Source: Acidimicrobiaceae bacterium (lineage in GTDB: Bacteria; Actinomycetota; Acidimicrobiia; Acidimicrobiales; Palsa-688). From it: 21,957 nt of DNA. The DNA lies in NCBI GenBank assembly GCA_003156795.1, contig PMHU01000048.1, positions 1 through 21,957 on the forward strand, read 5' to 3'. Shown one piece after another: positions 1 through 9,909 of this stretch; positions within the stretch are counted from its first letter, which is position 1, and the number at the start of each line of letters is the position of its first letter. Position numbers and translations under genes: made by a program. A model generated the notes under the pieces. That model searched no databases. It saw only the letters and a program-made list of their open reading frames with translations, and was not told the origin of the DNA.

Positions 1-1296
1 CCGGCAGGTGAATCCTCCGCTGCAGCGCGCCACCGCCTCGCCCGGCGCACGTTCGACCGGCGAGTTGCACACCGGACACTGTGAGGGCAGCTCAATGCGC
101 TTCGCATTGGCGGGACGGCGCTCGGGGATGACGCGCACGATCTCCGGAATCACATCCCCGGCGCGGCGCACGACGACCGTATCGCCGATACGGATATCGT
201 TGCGCTCGATCTCATCCATGTTGTGCAGCGTAACGTTGCTCACCGTCGCACCGCCGACGAATACGGGCTTCAGGCGCGCGACCGGCGTGAGCGCCCCGGT
301 GCGCCCCACTTGAAACTCGACGTTCAGCAGCTGCGTCAGCTCCTCTTCGGCGGGAAACTTGTGCGCAATCGCCCAGCGCGGCTCACGCGACACAAATCCC
401 AATCGTTCCTGGTCCTCGCGGCGGTCCACCTTGTAGACCACGCCATCGATCTGATAGGGCAGCTCGGCGCGGCGTGCCAGGAGCTTGTGGTAGTACTCGA
501 GGCAGCCGGCGAGCCCGCGCACGCGCTGCGCCTCGGCGCTCGTGCGCAGGCCGAGCTTGCGCAGCAGCTCGAGAAGCTCACTTTGCCGAGCGGGCAGCGC
601 CATCCCCTCGACCGCGCCGGTGCTGTAGAAGAAAATCTCGAGCGGCCGCTGTGCGGTGATCTTCGCATCGAGCTGCCGCAACGCGCCGGCGGCCGCGTTG
701 CGCGGATTGACGAAGAGCCGCTCGCGGCGTTTCTTTGCCTCCTCATTGATGCGCGCAAACCCTGCGAGCGGCATGAACACCTCACCGCGGGCCTCGAAGA
801 GCGGGGGTGCGCGGCCTTCGAGCCGTTGCGGGACTGCGCGAATGGTGCGCACGTTGGCGGTGACGTCCTCGCCCACCTCGCCGTCGCCGCGGGTGGCGGC
901 TCGGGTCAGACGCCCATCTTCGTAAAGGAGGCTCATGGCCAGGCCGTCGATCTTCAGCTCGCAGGTGTAAGCGACGTCGCCCGAGATGAAGCGATCCATG
1001 CGCTTGGCCCAGGCCAACAGATCGGCGTAGCTGGTCGTCTTGTCCAGCGACATCATCGGCGTGCGATGCCTGACCTCGGTGAAGAGGGGCGAGACCGATC
1101 CGCCGACGGTCTGGGTTGGAGAGTCGGGGCGGACCAGCTCGGGGTGGTCGCGCTCCAGCGCCGTCAGCTCCGCCACCAGAGCATCGAAGTCGGCGTCGCT
1201 GATCTCGGGGTCGTCGTCGACGAAGTACCGCCTGGTGTGGTGGTCGATCAACTCCCGCAGCTCGTCGGCGCGCCCAGACCAGTCGCTCGAGGTCAC
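1..1296 (-). CDS. ligA: NAD-dependent DNA ligase LigA, 3'-truncated by window edge (possibly mosaic)
   Basis: Seals nicks in double-stranded DNA using NAD+ during replication and repair. The first 432 residues are visible: the NAD-binding Ia region, then the adenylation domain with ELKIDGLA, whose lysine falls at residue 115 as in E. coli LigA. The OB-fold follows, then a Cys4 zinc finger (C407, C410, C425, C431) at the edge. The HhH and BRCT parts lie outside. The GTG start at 1296 is chosen because it places the catalytic Lys at 115, no in-frame start lies upstream, and TATCGT sits 6 nt before it. The gene follows mnmA after 58 nt. Oddity: from about position 900 downward the protein looks gammaproteobacterial, GCGC becomes much denser, and Asp codons switch from 15 GAC:4 GAT to 2 GAC:6 GAT. 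The family call is secure; the integrity of the gene is not. Confidence 0.93.
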   Translation of the reverse strand, partial: MTSSDWSGRADELRELIDHHTRRYFVDDDPEISDADFDALVAELTALERDHPELVRPDSPTQTVGGSVSPLFTEVRHRTPMMSLDKTTSYADLLAWAKRMDRFISGDVAYTCELKIDGLAMSLLYEDGRLTRAATRGDGEVGEDVTANVRTIRAVPQRLEGRAPPLFEARGEVFMPLAGFARINEEAKKRRERLFVNPRNAAAGALRQLDAKITAQRPLEIFFYSTGAVEGMALPARQSELLELLRKLGLRTSAEAQRVRGLAGCLEYYHKLLARRAELPYQIDGVVYKVDRREDQERLGFVSREPRWAIAHKFPAEEELTQLLNVEFQVGRTGALTPVARLKPVFVGGATVSNVTLHNMDEIERNDIRIGDTVVVRRAGDVIPEIVRVIPERRPANAKRIELPSQCPVCNSPVERAPGEAVARCSGGFTCR

Positions 1297-1302
1297 GCTC
1301 CG

Positions 1303-1308
1303 ACGATA
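1303..1308 (-). promoter_or_regulatory. Candidate -10 box for leaderless ligA mRNA
   Basis: TATCGT on the minus strand ends 6 nt before the ligA GTG. This fits the TANNNT -10 plus start-codon spacing of actinobacterial leaderless transcripts. No recognisable -35 is seen. It would give ligA its own promoter in the 58-nt gap after mnmA. Confidence 0.4.
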
Positions 1309-1354
1309 CCCACGCGGTGCGACGCCATCAGCAGGTGGGGCGGCCGGGGGCGGT

Positions 1355-2407
1355 TCACCTGACCACGGCCCCGCCGACCACCGCGTCGTCACGGTACAGC
1401 ACCACGCTCTGCCCTGGAGCCACCCGCCGGACCGGCTCCTCAACCCGCACGACGCCATCCGACCACCAGGCTCCCACCGGCTGGCCGTGCGCGCTCATTT
1501 GGAGCGTCAGGCGCTCGCCGCGAGCGGGACAGACGGCGACCCACGCCGCTTGGACCACCGCGATTTCAGACACCATCATGGCGGCCGGAGGGCCGACGGT
1601 CACCGTGGCCGATGGCCCATCAACGGCGACGACATACCGACGGCCGGCGCCTGGCGCGTTCTCGTCGACTGGGCCGAGGGACCCGAGGCCCCGCCTTTGG
1701 CCGACCGTCACCAGCTCGAGCGCGGGAAGCTCGCCCAATTCCGCACCGGTCATGTCAACGACCCGGGCTTGGCGCATCGGAATCCGGTCGCCCAAGAACG
1801 CTTGCCGTCCGCCCCGCCGCGAGATGAAGCACACGTCCTGACTATCGGGCTTCGCCGCCGTACGGAGGCCGAGTGCTGAAGCGCGCTTTCTCACCTCGGA
1901 CTTGGTGAGCTCGCCGACTGGAAGCAGCACGCGTGCCAGCTGGGCCTGGCCCAGCATGTACAGAACGTAGGACTGGTCCTTGGCGGGGTCGGCTCCTCTG
2001 CGTAACGTCCACTCCCCGCCCGCCTCTCGCGTGACCCTGGCGTGATGTCCGGTCGCTACGGCGTCGAACCCCAACTGGTCGGCCCGATCGAGAAGCCGAT
2101 CGAACTTCAAATGCCGGTTGCACTCGATGCACGGATTCGGGGTGCGCCATGCGGCGTGGTCGGTCACGTACGGGCCGACGACGTGGCGCTCGAACTCCTC
2201 CGAGAAGTTGAACACGTGGTGGGCGATTCCTAGCTGCTGGGCTACCCGGCGGGCGTCATCGACGTCGGCCACCGAGCAGCACCCCGTGTCGGAAGGCCCA
2301 CCCCATAACTTCATGGTTGCGCCGACCACGTCGTGGCCGCCGGAGACGAGCAACGCGGCTGCGACCGAAGAGTCCACGCCCCCCGACATGGCGACCAGAA
2401 CGCGCAC
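1355..2407 (-). CDS. mnmA: tRNA-specific 2-thiouridylase MnmA
   Basis: Uses ATP and relayed persulfide sulfur to thiolate U34 of Lys, Glu and Gln tRNAs. The 350-residue length is normal for the family. Visible motifs are the PP-loop ATP site SGGVDSS (residues 8-14), the first catalytic cysteine in TPNPCIECN (C93), the tRNA-recognition and KDQSYVLY region (about 143-150), and the second catalytic cysteine in DSQDVCFI (C193). The C-terminal beta-barrel region follows. The start is GTG at 2407, 2 nt after the TGA of the upstream cysteine desulfurase, which would supply the sulfur, so the two are very likely cotranscribed and translationally coupled. Downstream is ligA after 58 nt, an order I recall as common in actinobacteria. 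Confidence 0.95.
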   Translation of the reverse strand: MRVLVAMSGGVDSSVAAALLVSGGHDVVGATMKLWGGPSDTGCCSVADVDDARRVAQQLGIAHHVFNFSEEFERHVVGPYVTDHAAWRTPNPCIECNRHLKFDRLLDRADQLGFDAVATGHHARVTREAGGEWTLRRGADPAKDQSYVLYMLGQAQLARVLLPVGELTKSEVRKRASALGLRTAAKPDSQDVCFISRRGGRQAFLGDRIPMRQARVVDMTGAELGELPALELVTVGQRRGLGSLGPVDENAPGAGRRYVVAVDGPSATVTVGPPAAMMVSEIAVVQAAWVAVCPARGERLTLQMSAHGQPVGAWWSDGVVRVEEPVRRVAPGQSVVLYRDDAVVGGAVVR

Positions 2408-2409
2408 GG

Positions 2410-3537
2410 TCAGGCCGCCCTGAGTCTCTGCACCGACGCGGGCACCACCCGAGCTGCGAACGCCACCTCACCCGGCGTCGTCGTAGGACCGAGGGTCAAT
2501 CTGAGACTGGACAGGGCATCCGTCTTGTCGACACCCATCGCCAACAGAACCGGACTCGGCTCCATGGCCCCGCTCGCGCAAGCCGCTCCGGCGGAAGCGC
2601 AAACCCCGGCGTCGTCGAGGAGGACCAGCAGCGCCTCGCTCTCGATCCCCGAGAATCGCAAGTGGATGTGACCGGGCAGACGGGCGACCGACGACGCCGT
2701 CTCGACGCATCCGGGGGCGCTCCCCCGAATGTCGGCGGCCAGCTGGTCCCGAAGGATCCGCGTGCGAATCGAGTCAGCCGCCCGCCCGGCTTGGGCGGCT
2801 TCGGCGGCAGCCGCCAGGCCCACGATCCCAGCGACGTTTTGGGTACCGCTTCGAAGCTCCCTCTCCTGGCCTCCCCCGTGGAGGATGGCTCGGAGCATGG
2901 GCCGGCCCCGGCCCGCCAGGGCGCCGATGCCCTGTGGTCCGCCGAGCTTGTGGCCGCTTACGCTCACCAGATCGGCCGACGCCGTGGCTGCCCGCAAGTC
3001 CATCCAAGCGGCGGCTTGAACGGCGTCGGTGTGGAACAGTGCTTCGGGCGCGTGCTTCCTGACTCGCCGAGCGATCTGATCGAGCTGCTGGATGACGCCG
3101 GTCTCGTGGTTGGCCAGCTGGACCGAGACGAGGGTGACGTGGCGATCGAGCAGGCGTCCCAAGCAGTCCAGGTCCAATAGGCCGTTGACGTCGACGGGCG
3201 CCACCCTCACTTCCTGGCCGCTCGCGACGGCTGCTTCCATCACCGCGGGGTGCTCGACGGCGGTGACCACGACCGGCCCCGGCCGGGCCGCGATGGCGCC
3301 GAGAACAGCCAGATTGTCCGCTTCGGTGCCACCCGACGTGAAAATGATCCCGCCTGGGTCCACGCCAACAACGGCGGCTAGGCGATCCCTCGAGTCGTCG
3401 ACCGCGGCCCGCGCCGCCCGGGCCACCTGGTGGGCGCCGGAGGGATTGCCAAACCGCCCGGTCAGCCAGGGGCGCATGGCTGCAGCCGCGGCGGGATGAA
3501 GAGGTCCGGTGGCGGCGTGGTCGAGATACGCCAACAC
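2410..3537 (-). CDS. Cysteine desulfurase (IscS/NifS family, PLP-dependent)
   Basis: Removes sulfur from L-cysteine as an enzyme persulfide. Its adjacency to mnmA suggests it feeds tRNA thiolation and possibly Fe-S assembly. With the GTG start at 3537 the protein is 375 residues, usual for the family. Visible: the N-terminal YLDHAATGP, TSGGTEADN (68-75), EHPAV with H96, NHETG (143-147), the HTDAVQ aspartate D171, the PLP lysine K197 in SGHKLGGP, and the active-site cysteine C320 in GAACASGAMEPS. The frame stays open 26 codons further upstream, but that stretch (Arg/Cys-rich) is not family-like. TACGCT lies 8 nt before GTG 3537, which supports the shorter start. First gene of the cluster with mnmA. 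Confidence 0.93.
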   Translation of the reverse strand: MLAYLDHAATGPLHPAAAAAMRPWLTGRFGNPSGAHQVARAARAAVDDSRDRLAAVVGVDPGGIIFTSGGTEADNLAVLGAIAARPGPVVVTAVEHPAVMEAAVASGQEVRVAPVDVNGLLDLDCLGRLLDRHVTLVSVQLANHETGVIQQLDQIARRVRKHAPEALFHTDAVQAAAWMDLRAATASADLVSVSGHKLGGPQGIGALAGRGRPMLRAILHGGGQERELRSGTQNVAGIVGLAAAAEAAQAGRAADSIRTRILRDQLAADIRGSAPGCVETASSVARLPGHIHLRFSGIESEALLVLLDDAGVCASAGAACASGAMEPSPVLLAMGVDKTDALSSLRLTLGPTTTPGEVAFAARVVPASVQRLRAA

Positions 3538-3545
3538 AGGCCTAC

Positions 3546-3551
3546 AGCGTA
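3546..3551 (-). promoter_or_regulatory. Candidate -10 box for the cysteine desulfurase-mnmA operon
   Basis: TACGCT on the minus strand ends 8 nt before GTG 3537, matching TANNNT at leaderless or near-leaderless spacing. It sits in the 137-bp divergent gap with the GalT-like gene. No clear -35 is seen. Confidence 0.4.
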
Positions 3552-3630
3552 CCGACGCCGGACCCCTGCCGGTCCGCCACGAGCAGCAAGGCGTCAACCG
3601 GGCGCGTCGCGACATATGCCCTAGCGGCGC

Positions 3631-3636
3631 TACGGT
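3631..3636 (+). promoter_or_regulatory. Candidate -10 box upstream of the galT-like gene
   Basis: TACGGT matches TANNNT and ends exactly 6 nt before a GTG at 3643 that opens an 11-codon ORF, rather than before the galT ATG. A transcript starting near 3643 would be leaderless for that mini-ORF. Confidence 0.35.
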
Positions 3637-3642
3637 CGCGGT

Positions 3643-3678
3643 GTGATCATCCTGCCCGCCTGCCCCGCTTCGCGATGA
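3643..3678 (+). CDS. Possible leaderless 11-residue upstream ORF overlapping the galT-like start
   Basis: The GTG at 3643 reads VIILPACPASR and stops at TGA 3676-3678, which overlaps the ATG of the downstream gene as ATGA. The TANNNT box 6 nt upstream gives ideal leaderless spacing. No Shine-Dalgarno is seen before ATG 3675, so translation of the main gene could depend on termination of this mini-ORF. The peptide itself need not be functional. Short GTG ORFs occur by chance in GC-rich DNA, so this is tentative. Confidence 0.25.
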   Translation: MIILPACPASR

Positions 3679-4661
3679 GCCAGCTGAGGCTCGACCCGAT
3701 GACGGGCCGGTGGGTCGTGATCGCAGGGGAGCGCATGCAGCGCCCGTCGGACTTCCTCCCCCGACTTCTTCCCGTGGAGGACGATCCGCAGCGACCCTGC
3801 CCGTTCTGCCCCGACCGGGAAGGAGAAATCCCTCCCGCGCTCGAGAGCTACGGACCCGACGGGCGTTGGGAAGTACGGGTGGTCCCCAACCTCTACCCGG
3901 CCTTCAGCGGCAGTGACCCGATGGTGGTGAGCCACCTCGGCCCCGTTTACACCCAAGCCCCCGCGAGCGGGATCCACGAAGTCCTCGTGCTCAGCCCCGA
4001 CCACAACTCGAGTTGGGCCGACCTCAGCGACGCCCACTCGGCGCTGGTCATGGAAGCGCTCCGGGACCGCATGCTGCATCACGCCCAGACCCCGGGCCTG
4101 CGCTACAGCCAGGCCGTGGTCAACTGCGGACGCGAGGCAGGAGCATCGATCGAGCACCCCCACGGGCAGCTTCTGACGATGCCTTTCATTCCCGGCGAAG
4201 CCGCCAACGAGCTGGCCGGCTTTGCCCGATTCCAAGGTAACTGCCTGCTGTGCGCGGTGATCGACGCCGAGGAAGAAGCCCGTCACCGCGTGGTATTTGC
4301 CGACGATCGCGTGGCCATGATCTGTCCTTTCTGGAGCGGCACCCCGTACGAGATGCTCATCGTCCCCCACAACCACGAGCCCCACCTGCGCAACGCGGAC
4401 ACCGCTGACCTGGCCGCCATCGGTCGCTCGGTGAAGTACGCGCTGGCAGCCCTCCGATCGAGGCTCGGCGACGTCGCTTACAACGTCATGTTCCACTCGG
4501 CGCCCTTCCGGCTCAACGCCGACTTCCACTGGCACGCCCACCTCATGCCCAAGATCTCAACTCGCGGCGGCTTTGAGATGGGCTCAGGAGTCCTCATCAA
4601 CGTCGTGTCGCCCGAGCGGGCCGCCGACGACTTGCGGGCCGCGGTGACGGCACCCGCCTGA
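3675..4661 (+). CDS. galT: GalT-family sugar-1-phosphate nucleotidylyltransferase (HIT superfamily)
   Basis: Family enzymes move a nucleoside monophosphate between a nucleotide sugar and a sugar-1-phosphate through a uridylyl/adenylyl-histidine intermediate. The 328-residue protein has the catalytic H-P-H (161-163) in ASIEHPHGQL. A first zinc-type set is C42xxC45, H110 and H161. A second CxxC pair (C190, C193) lies before PHNHEP (232-237), and FHWHAH (284-289) forms the second HIT-like half. Two CxxC pairs recall the plant ADP-glucose phosphorylase as well as GalT, so the nucleotide donor is uncertain. It stands alone on the plus strand, convergent with glgB across 13 nt. The sugar-1-phosphate it handles may come from the neighbouring glycogen pathway (inference). 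Confidence 0.85.
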   Translation: MSQLRLDPMTGRWVVIAGERMQRPSDFLPRLLPVEDDPQRPCPFCPDREGEIPPALESYGPDGRWEVRVVPNLYPAFSGSDPMVVSHLGPVYTQAPASGIHEVLVLSPDHNSSWADLSDAHSALVMEALRDRMLHHAQTPGLRYSQAVVNCGREAGASIEHPHGQLLTMPFIPGEAANELAGFARFQGNCLLCAVIDAEEEARHRVVFADDRVAMICPFWSGTPYEMLIVPHNHEPHLRNADTADLAAIGRSVKYALAALRSRLGDVAYNVMFHSAPFRLNADFHWHAHLMPKISTRGGFEMGSGVLINVVSPERAADDLRAAVTAPA

Positions 4662-4663
4662 GG

Positions 4664-4680
4664 CCCTGATCGATCTAGGG
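4664..4680. terminator. Weak palindrome between convergent galT-like and glgB genes
   Basis: CCCT and AGGG arms flank GATCGATC in the 13-nt gap and the last glgB codon. The element is near-symmetrical with almost no loop and no T-tract. It could mark a bidirectional end, but it is weak. Confidence 0.15.
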
Positions 4681-6873
4681 TCGCTCCGCCACCAGCCAAA
4701 GCACCGACAGGGGGGGCAGCGTCAGGGATGCCGAGCACGGCCGACCGTGCCAGGGACGGTCTTCGGCCTGAAAGGCCCCGAAGTTGCCCAGTCCACCTCC
4801 ACCCCAGTCGACCGCGTCGGTATTGAGCAGCTCCAACCAGGCACCAGGGGACGGAAGCCCGACCCGGTAATGGAAGCGCGGCACGGGCGTCAGGTTGGCG
4901 ACGCAGACGACCGCGCCTTCGACCCCGCCACCGGACCGGCGACGGAGGAACGACACGACGCTCTGGTCGCTGTCGTCGGCGTCTATCCACTCGAATCCCT
5001 CGTGGCGGAAGTCCTCCTCCCACAGGGCCGGCTGGGATCGGTACACGCGGTTGAGGTCTCGCACCATGGACCGCAACCGTCGGTGGTCTTCCCAATGGTC
5101 CAGGATCCACCAGTCGAGCTCCGCGTCGTGGTCCCACTCGCGCTCCTGGCCGAGCTCACCCCCCATGAAAAGCAACTGCTTGCCGGGGTGGGCCCACATC
5201 CACGCGTACAACGCCCTCAAGTTGGCCATTTGCTGCCAGCGGTCCCCGGGCATCTTGTTGAGGAGAGAAGCTTTGCCGTGGACGACCTCGTCGTGGGACA
5301 AGGGCAGGATGAAGTTCTCGGTCCAGGCGTAGATCAGCCCGAAGGTGAGTTCGCCGTGGTGAAAGCGCCGGTGGATGGGCTCGTAGTGAAAGAAGTCGAG
5401 GGTGTCGTGCATCCACCCCATGTTCCACTTGAACCCGAACCCGAGTCCCCCCAAGTACGTCGGTCTGGAAACGCTCGGCCAGGCCGTGGATTCCTCCGCG
5501 ATCATCGTGGCGCCCGGGTGGAGGCTAAAGACCGCTTCGTTGACCTCTTTCAAGAAGTCAACGGCTTCCAGGTTCTCCCGCCCGCCGAAACGGTTCGGCA
5601 CCCACTCGCCTTCCTTCCGGGAGTAGTCGAGGTACAGGAGCGAGGCCACCGCGTCGACGCGAAGTCCGTCGATGTGGAACTGCTCGATCCAGAACAGGGC
5701 GTTGGCCACCAGGAAGTTCCGGACCTCGTTTCGGCCGAAGTTGAAGATCAGGGTGCCCCAGTCGGGGTGCTCGCCTTGACGGGGGTCGCCGTGCTCGTAC
5801 AGAGCAGTACCGTCGAAGCGGGCCAGCGCGAACGCGTCGCGCGGGAAGTGGGCGGGGACCCAGTCGACGATGACGCCGACCCCCCGCTGATGAAAGGCGT
5901 CGACGAGGGCACGGAAGTCGTCGGGTCCGCCGAAGCGCGATGTCGGCGCGTAGTAACCCGACACCTGGTATCCCCACGAACCGCTGAACGGGTGCTCCGC
6001 CACGGGCATGAGCTCCACGTGGGTGAAGCCCATGTCGACCACGTAGTCCGGGAGCTGCTCGGCCAGCTCGCGGTAAGTGAGAGGCCGACGCTTTCCGTCG
6101 GCGCCGTCGATGTGGCGCCACGATCCGAGGTGCACTTCGTATGCGGCCATCGGAGACCGCAGCCCGTCGGCCGCGGCCCGGCCGTCCATCCAGGATTGGT
6201 CGCCCCACTCGTGTTGCGACGGTCCCACGACCACGCTCGCCGTGGCCGGAGGCGCTTCGAGGAGGAAGGCCATTGGGTCGGTCTTCAGAATCAGCCGGCC
6301 GTCGGCCGCCACCAGCTCGTACTTGTAGCGGGCTCCGGCTGCGACCCCAGGGACGAACAGCTCCCACACGCCCGACGAGCCCAGCGACCGCATCTGGTGC
6401 ACCCGGCCGTCCCAGAAGTTCCAGTCACCCACGACCCTCACGGCTTTGGCGTTCGGCGCCCACACTGCGAACGACACTCCGGCCATGCCGTCGTGCTCAC
6501 GGGGATGGGCTCCGAGCACGTCCCAGAGGCGCCGGTGGCGTCCCTCTCCGAACAGGTGAAGGTCCAAGTCCCCCAGCGTCGGCCAGGAGCGATAGGCGTC
6601 GTCGAAACGATGGGTCGATACGGCGCCGCCCTCGCCGAACTCGGCCTCTAGCTGGTAGCCCTTCACGCCCTCTCCGATGGATCCCTCGAAGATCCCGGCG
6701 GGGTGTATGCGCCGCATGTCCGACGCCTTCGGCTTGCTCTTCGACCCGGTCAGGAGGCGCATCGCGGTCGCCTCCGGTTGGTAGGCGCGCACGACGTCGC
6801 CGTGCCGGCCCAAGATCCTGTGCGGGTCGCCATGACGCCCGGCGGCCACCAGATCCAGCTCGTGATCACTCAT
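4675..6873 (-). CDS. glgB: 1,4-alpha-glucan branching enzyme GlgB (GH13)
   Basis: Cleaves alpha-1,4 chains and re-attaches them as alpha-1,6 branches in the glucan made by GlgE. The protein is 732 residues, the usual size. It has an N-terminal N1/N2 beta-sandwich region (about 1-230, with SFAVWAPNAKAV and the GDWNFWDGR segment), the GH13 barrel, and a C-terminal all-beta domain. Catalytic residues are nucleophile D407 (DGLRVDAVA), acid/base E460 (MIAEEST) and D528 (LSHDEVVHGK). The start is ATG 6873, which overlaps the maltokinase stop by 8 nt; the open frame upstream is only shadow sequence of that gene. Last gene of the glgE-treS-mak-glgB operon. Confidence 0.96.
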   Translation of the reverse strand: MSDHELDLVAAGRHGDPHRILGRHGDVVRAYQPEATAMRLLTGSKSKPKASDMRRIHPAGIFEGSIGEGVKGYQLEAEFGEGGAVSTHRFDDAYRSWPTLGDLDLHLFGEGRHRRLWDVLGAHPREHDGMAGVSFAVWAPNAKAVRVVGDWNFWDGRVHQMRSLGSSGVWELFVPGVAAGARYKYELVAADGRLILKTDPMAFLLEAPPATASVVVGPSQHEWGDQSWMDGRAAADGLRSPMAAYEVHLGSWRHIDGADGKRRPLTYRELAEQLPDYVVDMGFTHVELMPVAEHPFSGSWGYQVSGYYAPTSRFGGPDDFRALVDAFHQRGVGVIVDWVPAHFPRDAFALARFDGTALYEHGDPRQGEHPDWGTLIFNFGRNEVRNFLVANALFWIEQFHIDGLRVDAVASLLYLDYSRKEGEWVPNRFGGRENLEAVDFLKEVNEAVFSLHPGATMIAEESTAWPSVSRPTYLGGLGFGFKWNMGWMHDTLDFFHYEPIHRRFHHGELTFGLIYAWTENFILPLSHDEVVHGKASLLNKMPGDRWQQMANLRALYAWMWAHPGKQLLFMGGELGQEREWDHDAELDWWILDHWEDHRRLRSMVRDLNRVYRSQPALWEEDFRHEGFEWIDADDSDQSVVSFLRRRSGGGVEGAVVCVANLTPVPRFHYRVGLPSPGAWLELLNTDAVDWGGGGLGNFGAFQAEDRPWHGRPCSASLTLPPLSVLWLVAERP

Positions 6874-8217
6874 CGGACCCGGCTCCGTAAATGATCCGGT
6901 CGAGGGCGTCGAGCGGTATCGGTACCCATTCTGGGCGATGGGCTTGCTCGTACTCGAGCTCGTACAGGGCCTTGTCCAGCTCGTAAGCCGCCACGACGGC
7001 CGAAACCGATCCCCGTTCGGGCAACAGCACTTGTATGCCCGCGACATCCTCGTACCCGTCCATGAAGGCCCGGCGGTTGTGGGCTTCCCACGCCGCTGCC
7101 AGTGGCAGGAGGCTCTCCCATTCGGCGACGCGGTGCTCGGCCAACACATGACGGGCGGCGTAGTGGAACGACCTCAACATGGCACTGACATCCTTGAGGG
7201 GAGAGCATGGAGCGGTTCGCTCATGGAGCGGTCTGGCCGGCTCGCCTTCGAAGTCGAGCACCCGCCATCCGTTGTCGGTCCGCATGACCTGGCCCAAGTG
7301 GAAGTCCCCGTGCACTCGGAAGTATGCGCCCGGTTCGCGGACCCGGCCGAATCGGTCTACCAACAACGAACAGTCCGGCCACAGGCTCTTGCCAGCTACT
7401 GCGGATGCCGCCTCCAAACGCGGACCGAAGCCGTCCAACAGCCGTGACCAGCTCGAGGCCGCTTCGGCTGCGGGGGCCGAACCGAATACGGACTGCAAGG
7501 CGAGGTGCATCTCCGCCGTCACCCGGCCCAGGCGTTCGGCTTCGGCCGCGAAGTCGCCTCCGGCCTCTTCGGGCGATCGAGACTCACTGCCGTACAGGTC
7601 GCGCAGCGACGTGACCGCCAGCGCCCAACCCTCGGTGCCGCCGGCCAGGAACTCCTGGCCGAAGGCGAGGTCGAACCTTTCGTCCCGCCACGAGATCAAC
7701 GGGGTCGCCACGTGTTCGAAGCCGGCGCCCACCAAGGCCGTCGTGACCTCGACATCGGGGTTGCGGCCTTCGTGCAACCGCCGGAACACCTTGAGGATCA
7801 GGCGGTCGTCGTAGACCAGAGAGGTGTTGGACTGTTCGGCCGTTAGCTGCCTGGCGAACGTTGCCGTTTCGCCGCCACCGCTAGCCACGCGGAGGAGGAC
7901 CTTGGCCATTTCCGAGTCGAGGGTGGCGTCGTAGAAGTAGGCGTTCGCCGCGGCCCCGAGCACGGCCTCATCCCGTCCGTGCAAGAACTCGGCCCGCTGA
8001 CCGGCCGGGCGCTCGCCAAGCAGCAACTGGTACCAGTCGGGGCCAGCGGAAACGATCGCCTGCCACAGCCGTCGGGTACCGTCGTCGGCCACCCAGAGCT
8101 CTTTGAGCTCGTCGATGTTGACCAGAGAGGGGTCCGGCGCCTCCGCGCCGGAGTACCAGCGCTGCCCGCCCAAGTAGGCCGGTATCAGCGCCGCCAGCTC
8201 CTCCGGCAACGCTGCCA

Positions 8218-8218
<1 letters not shown>
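6866..8218 (-). CDS. mak: Maltokinase (Mak/Pep2)
   Basis: Phosphorylates maltose with ATP to maltose-1-phosphate, the GlgE donor. The protein is 450 residues, close to known maltokinases. The eukaryotic-kinase-like fold is supported by K143 in LILKVFRR, the catalytic loop VHGDFHLGQ (D305) and the metal-binding DFEGEP (D322). The N-terminal AYLGGQRWYSG segment is typical of the family's cap subdomain. The start is ATG 8218, chosen because it overlaps the treS stop as TAATG; the upstream open frame is treS shadow. The stop overlaps the glgB start by 8 nt. Its place directly after treS fits the known TreS:Pep2 partnership, in which trehalose-derived maltose passes to the kinase. Confidence 0.93.

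Positions 8219-9908
<1,690 letters not shown>

Positions 9909-9909
<1 letters not shown>

Noticed and set aside
223..1362. 379-codon plus-strand open frame opposite ligA
   Set aside because: It is antisense to a clear ligA with K115 and the Cys4 finger.
3630..4541. 303-codon minus-strand open frame opposite the GalT-like gene
   Set aside because: Antisense shadow; the plus strand has HPH and CxxC motifs.
4668..4675. GATCGATC palindrome as a protein-binding site
   Set aside because: A short palindrome at the junction of two convergent genes; expected by chance and with no promoter nearby.
4747..6651. 634-codon plus-strand open frame opposite glgB
   Set aside because: Glg B with all its catalytic motifs lies on the other strand; the plus frame has Val/His/Glu-rich shadow composition and no domain.
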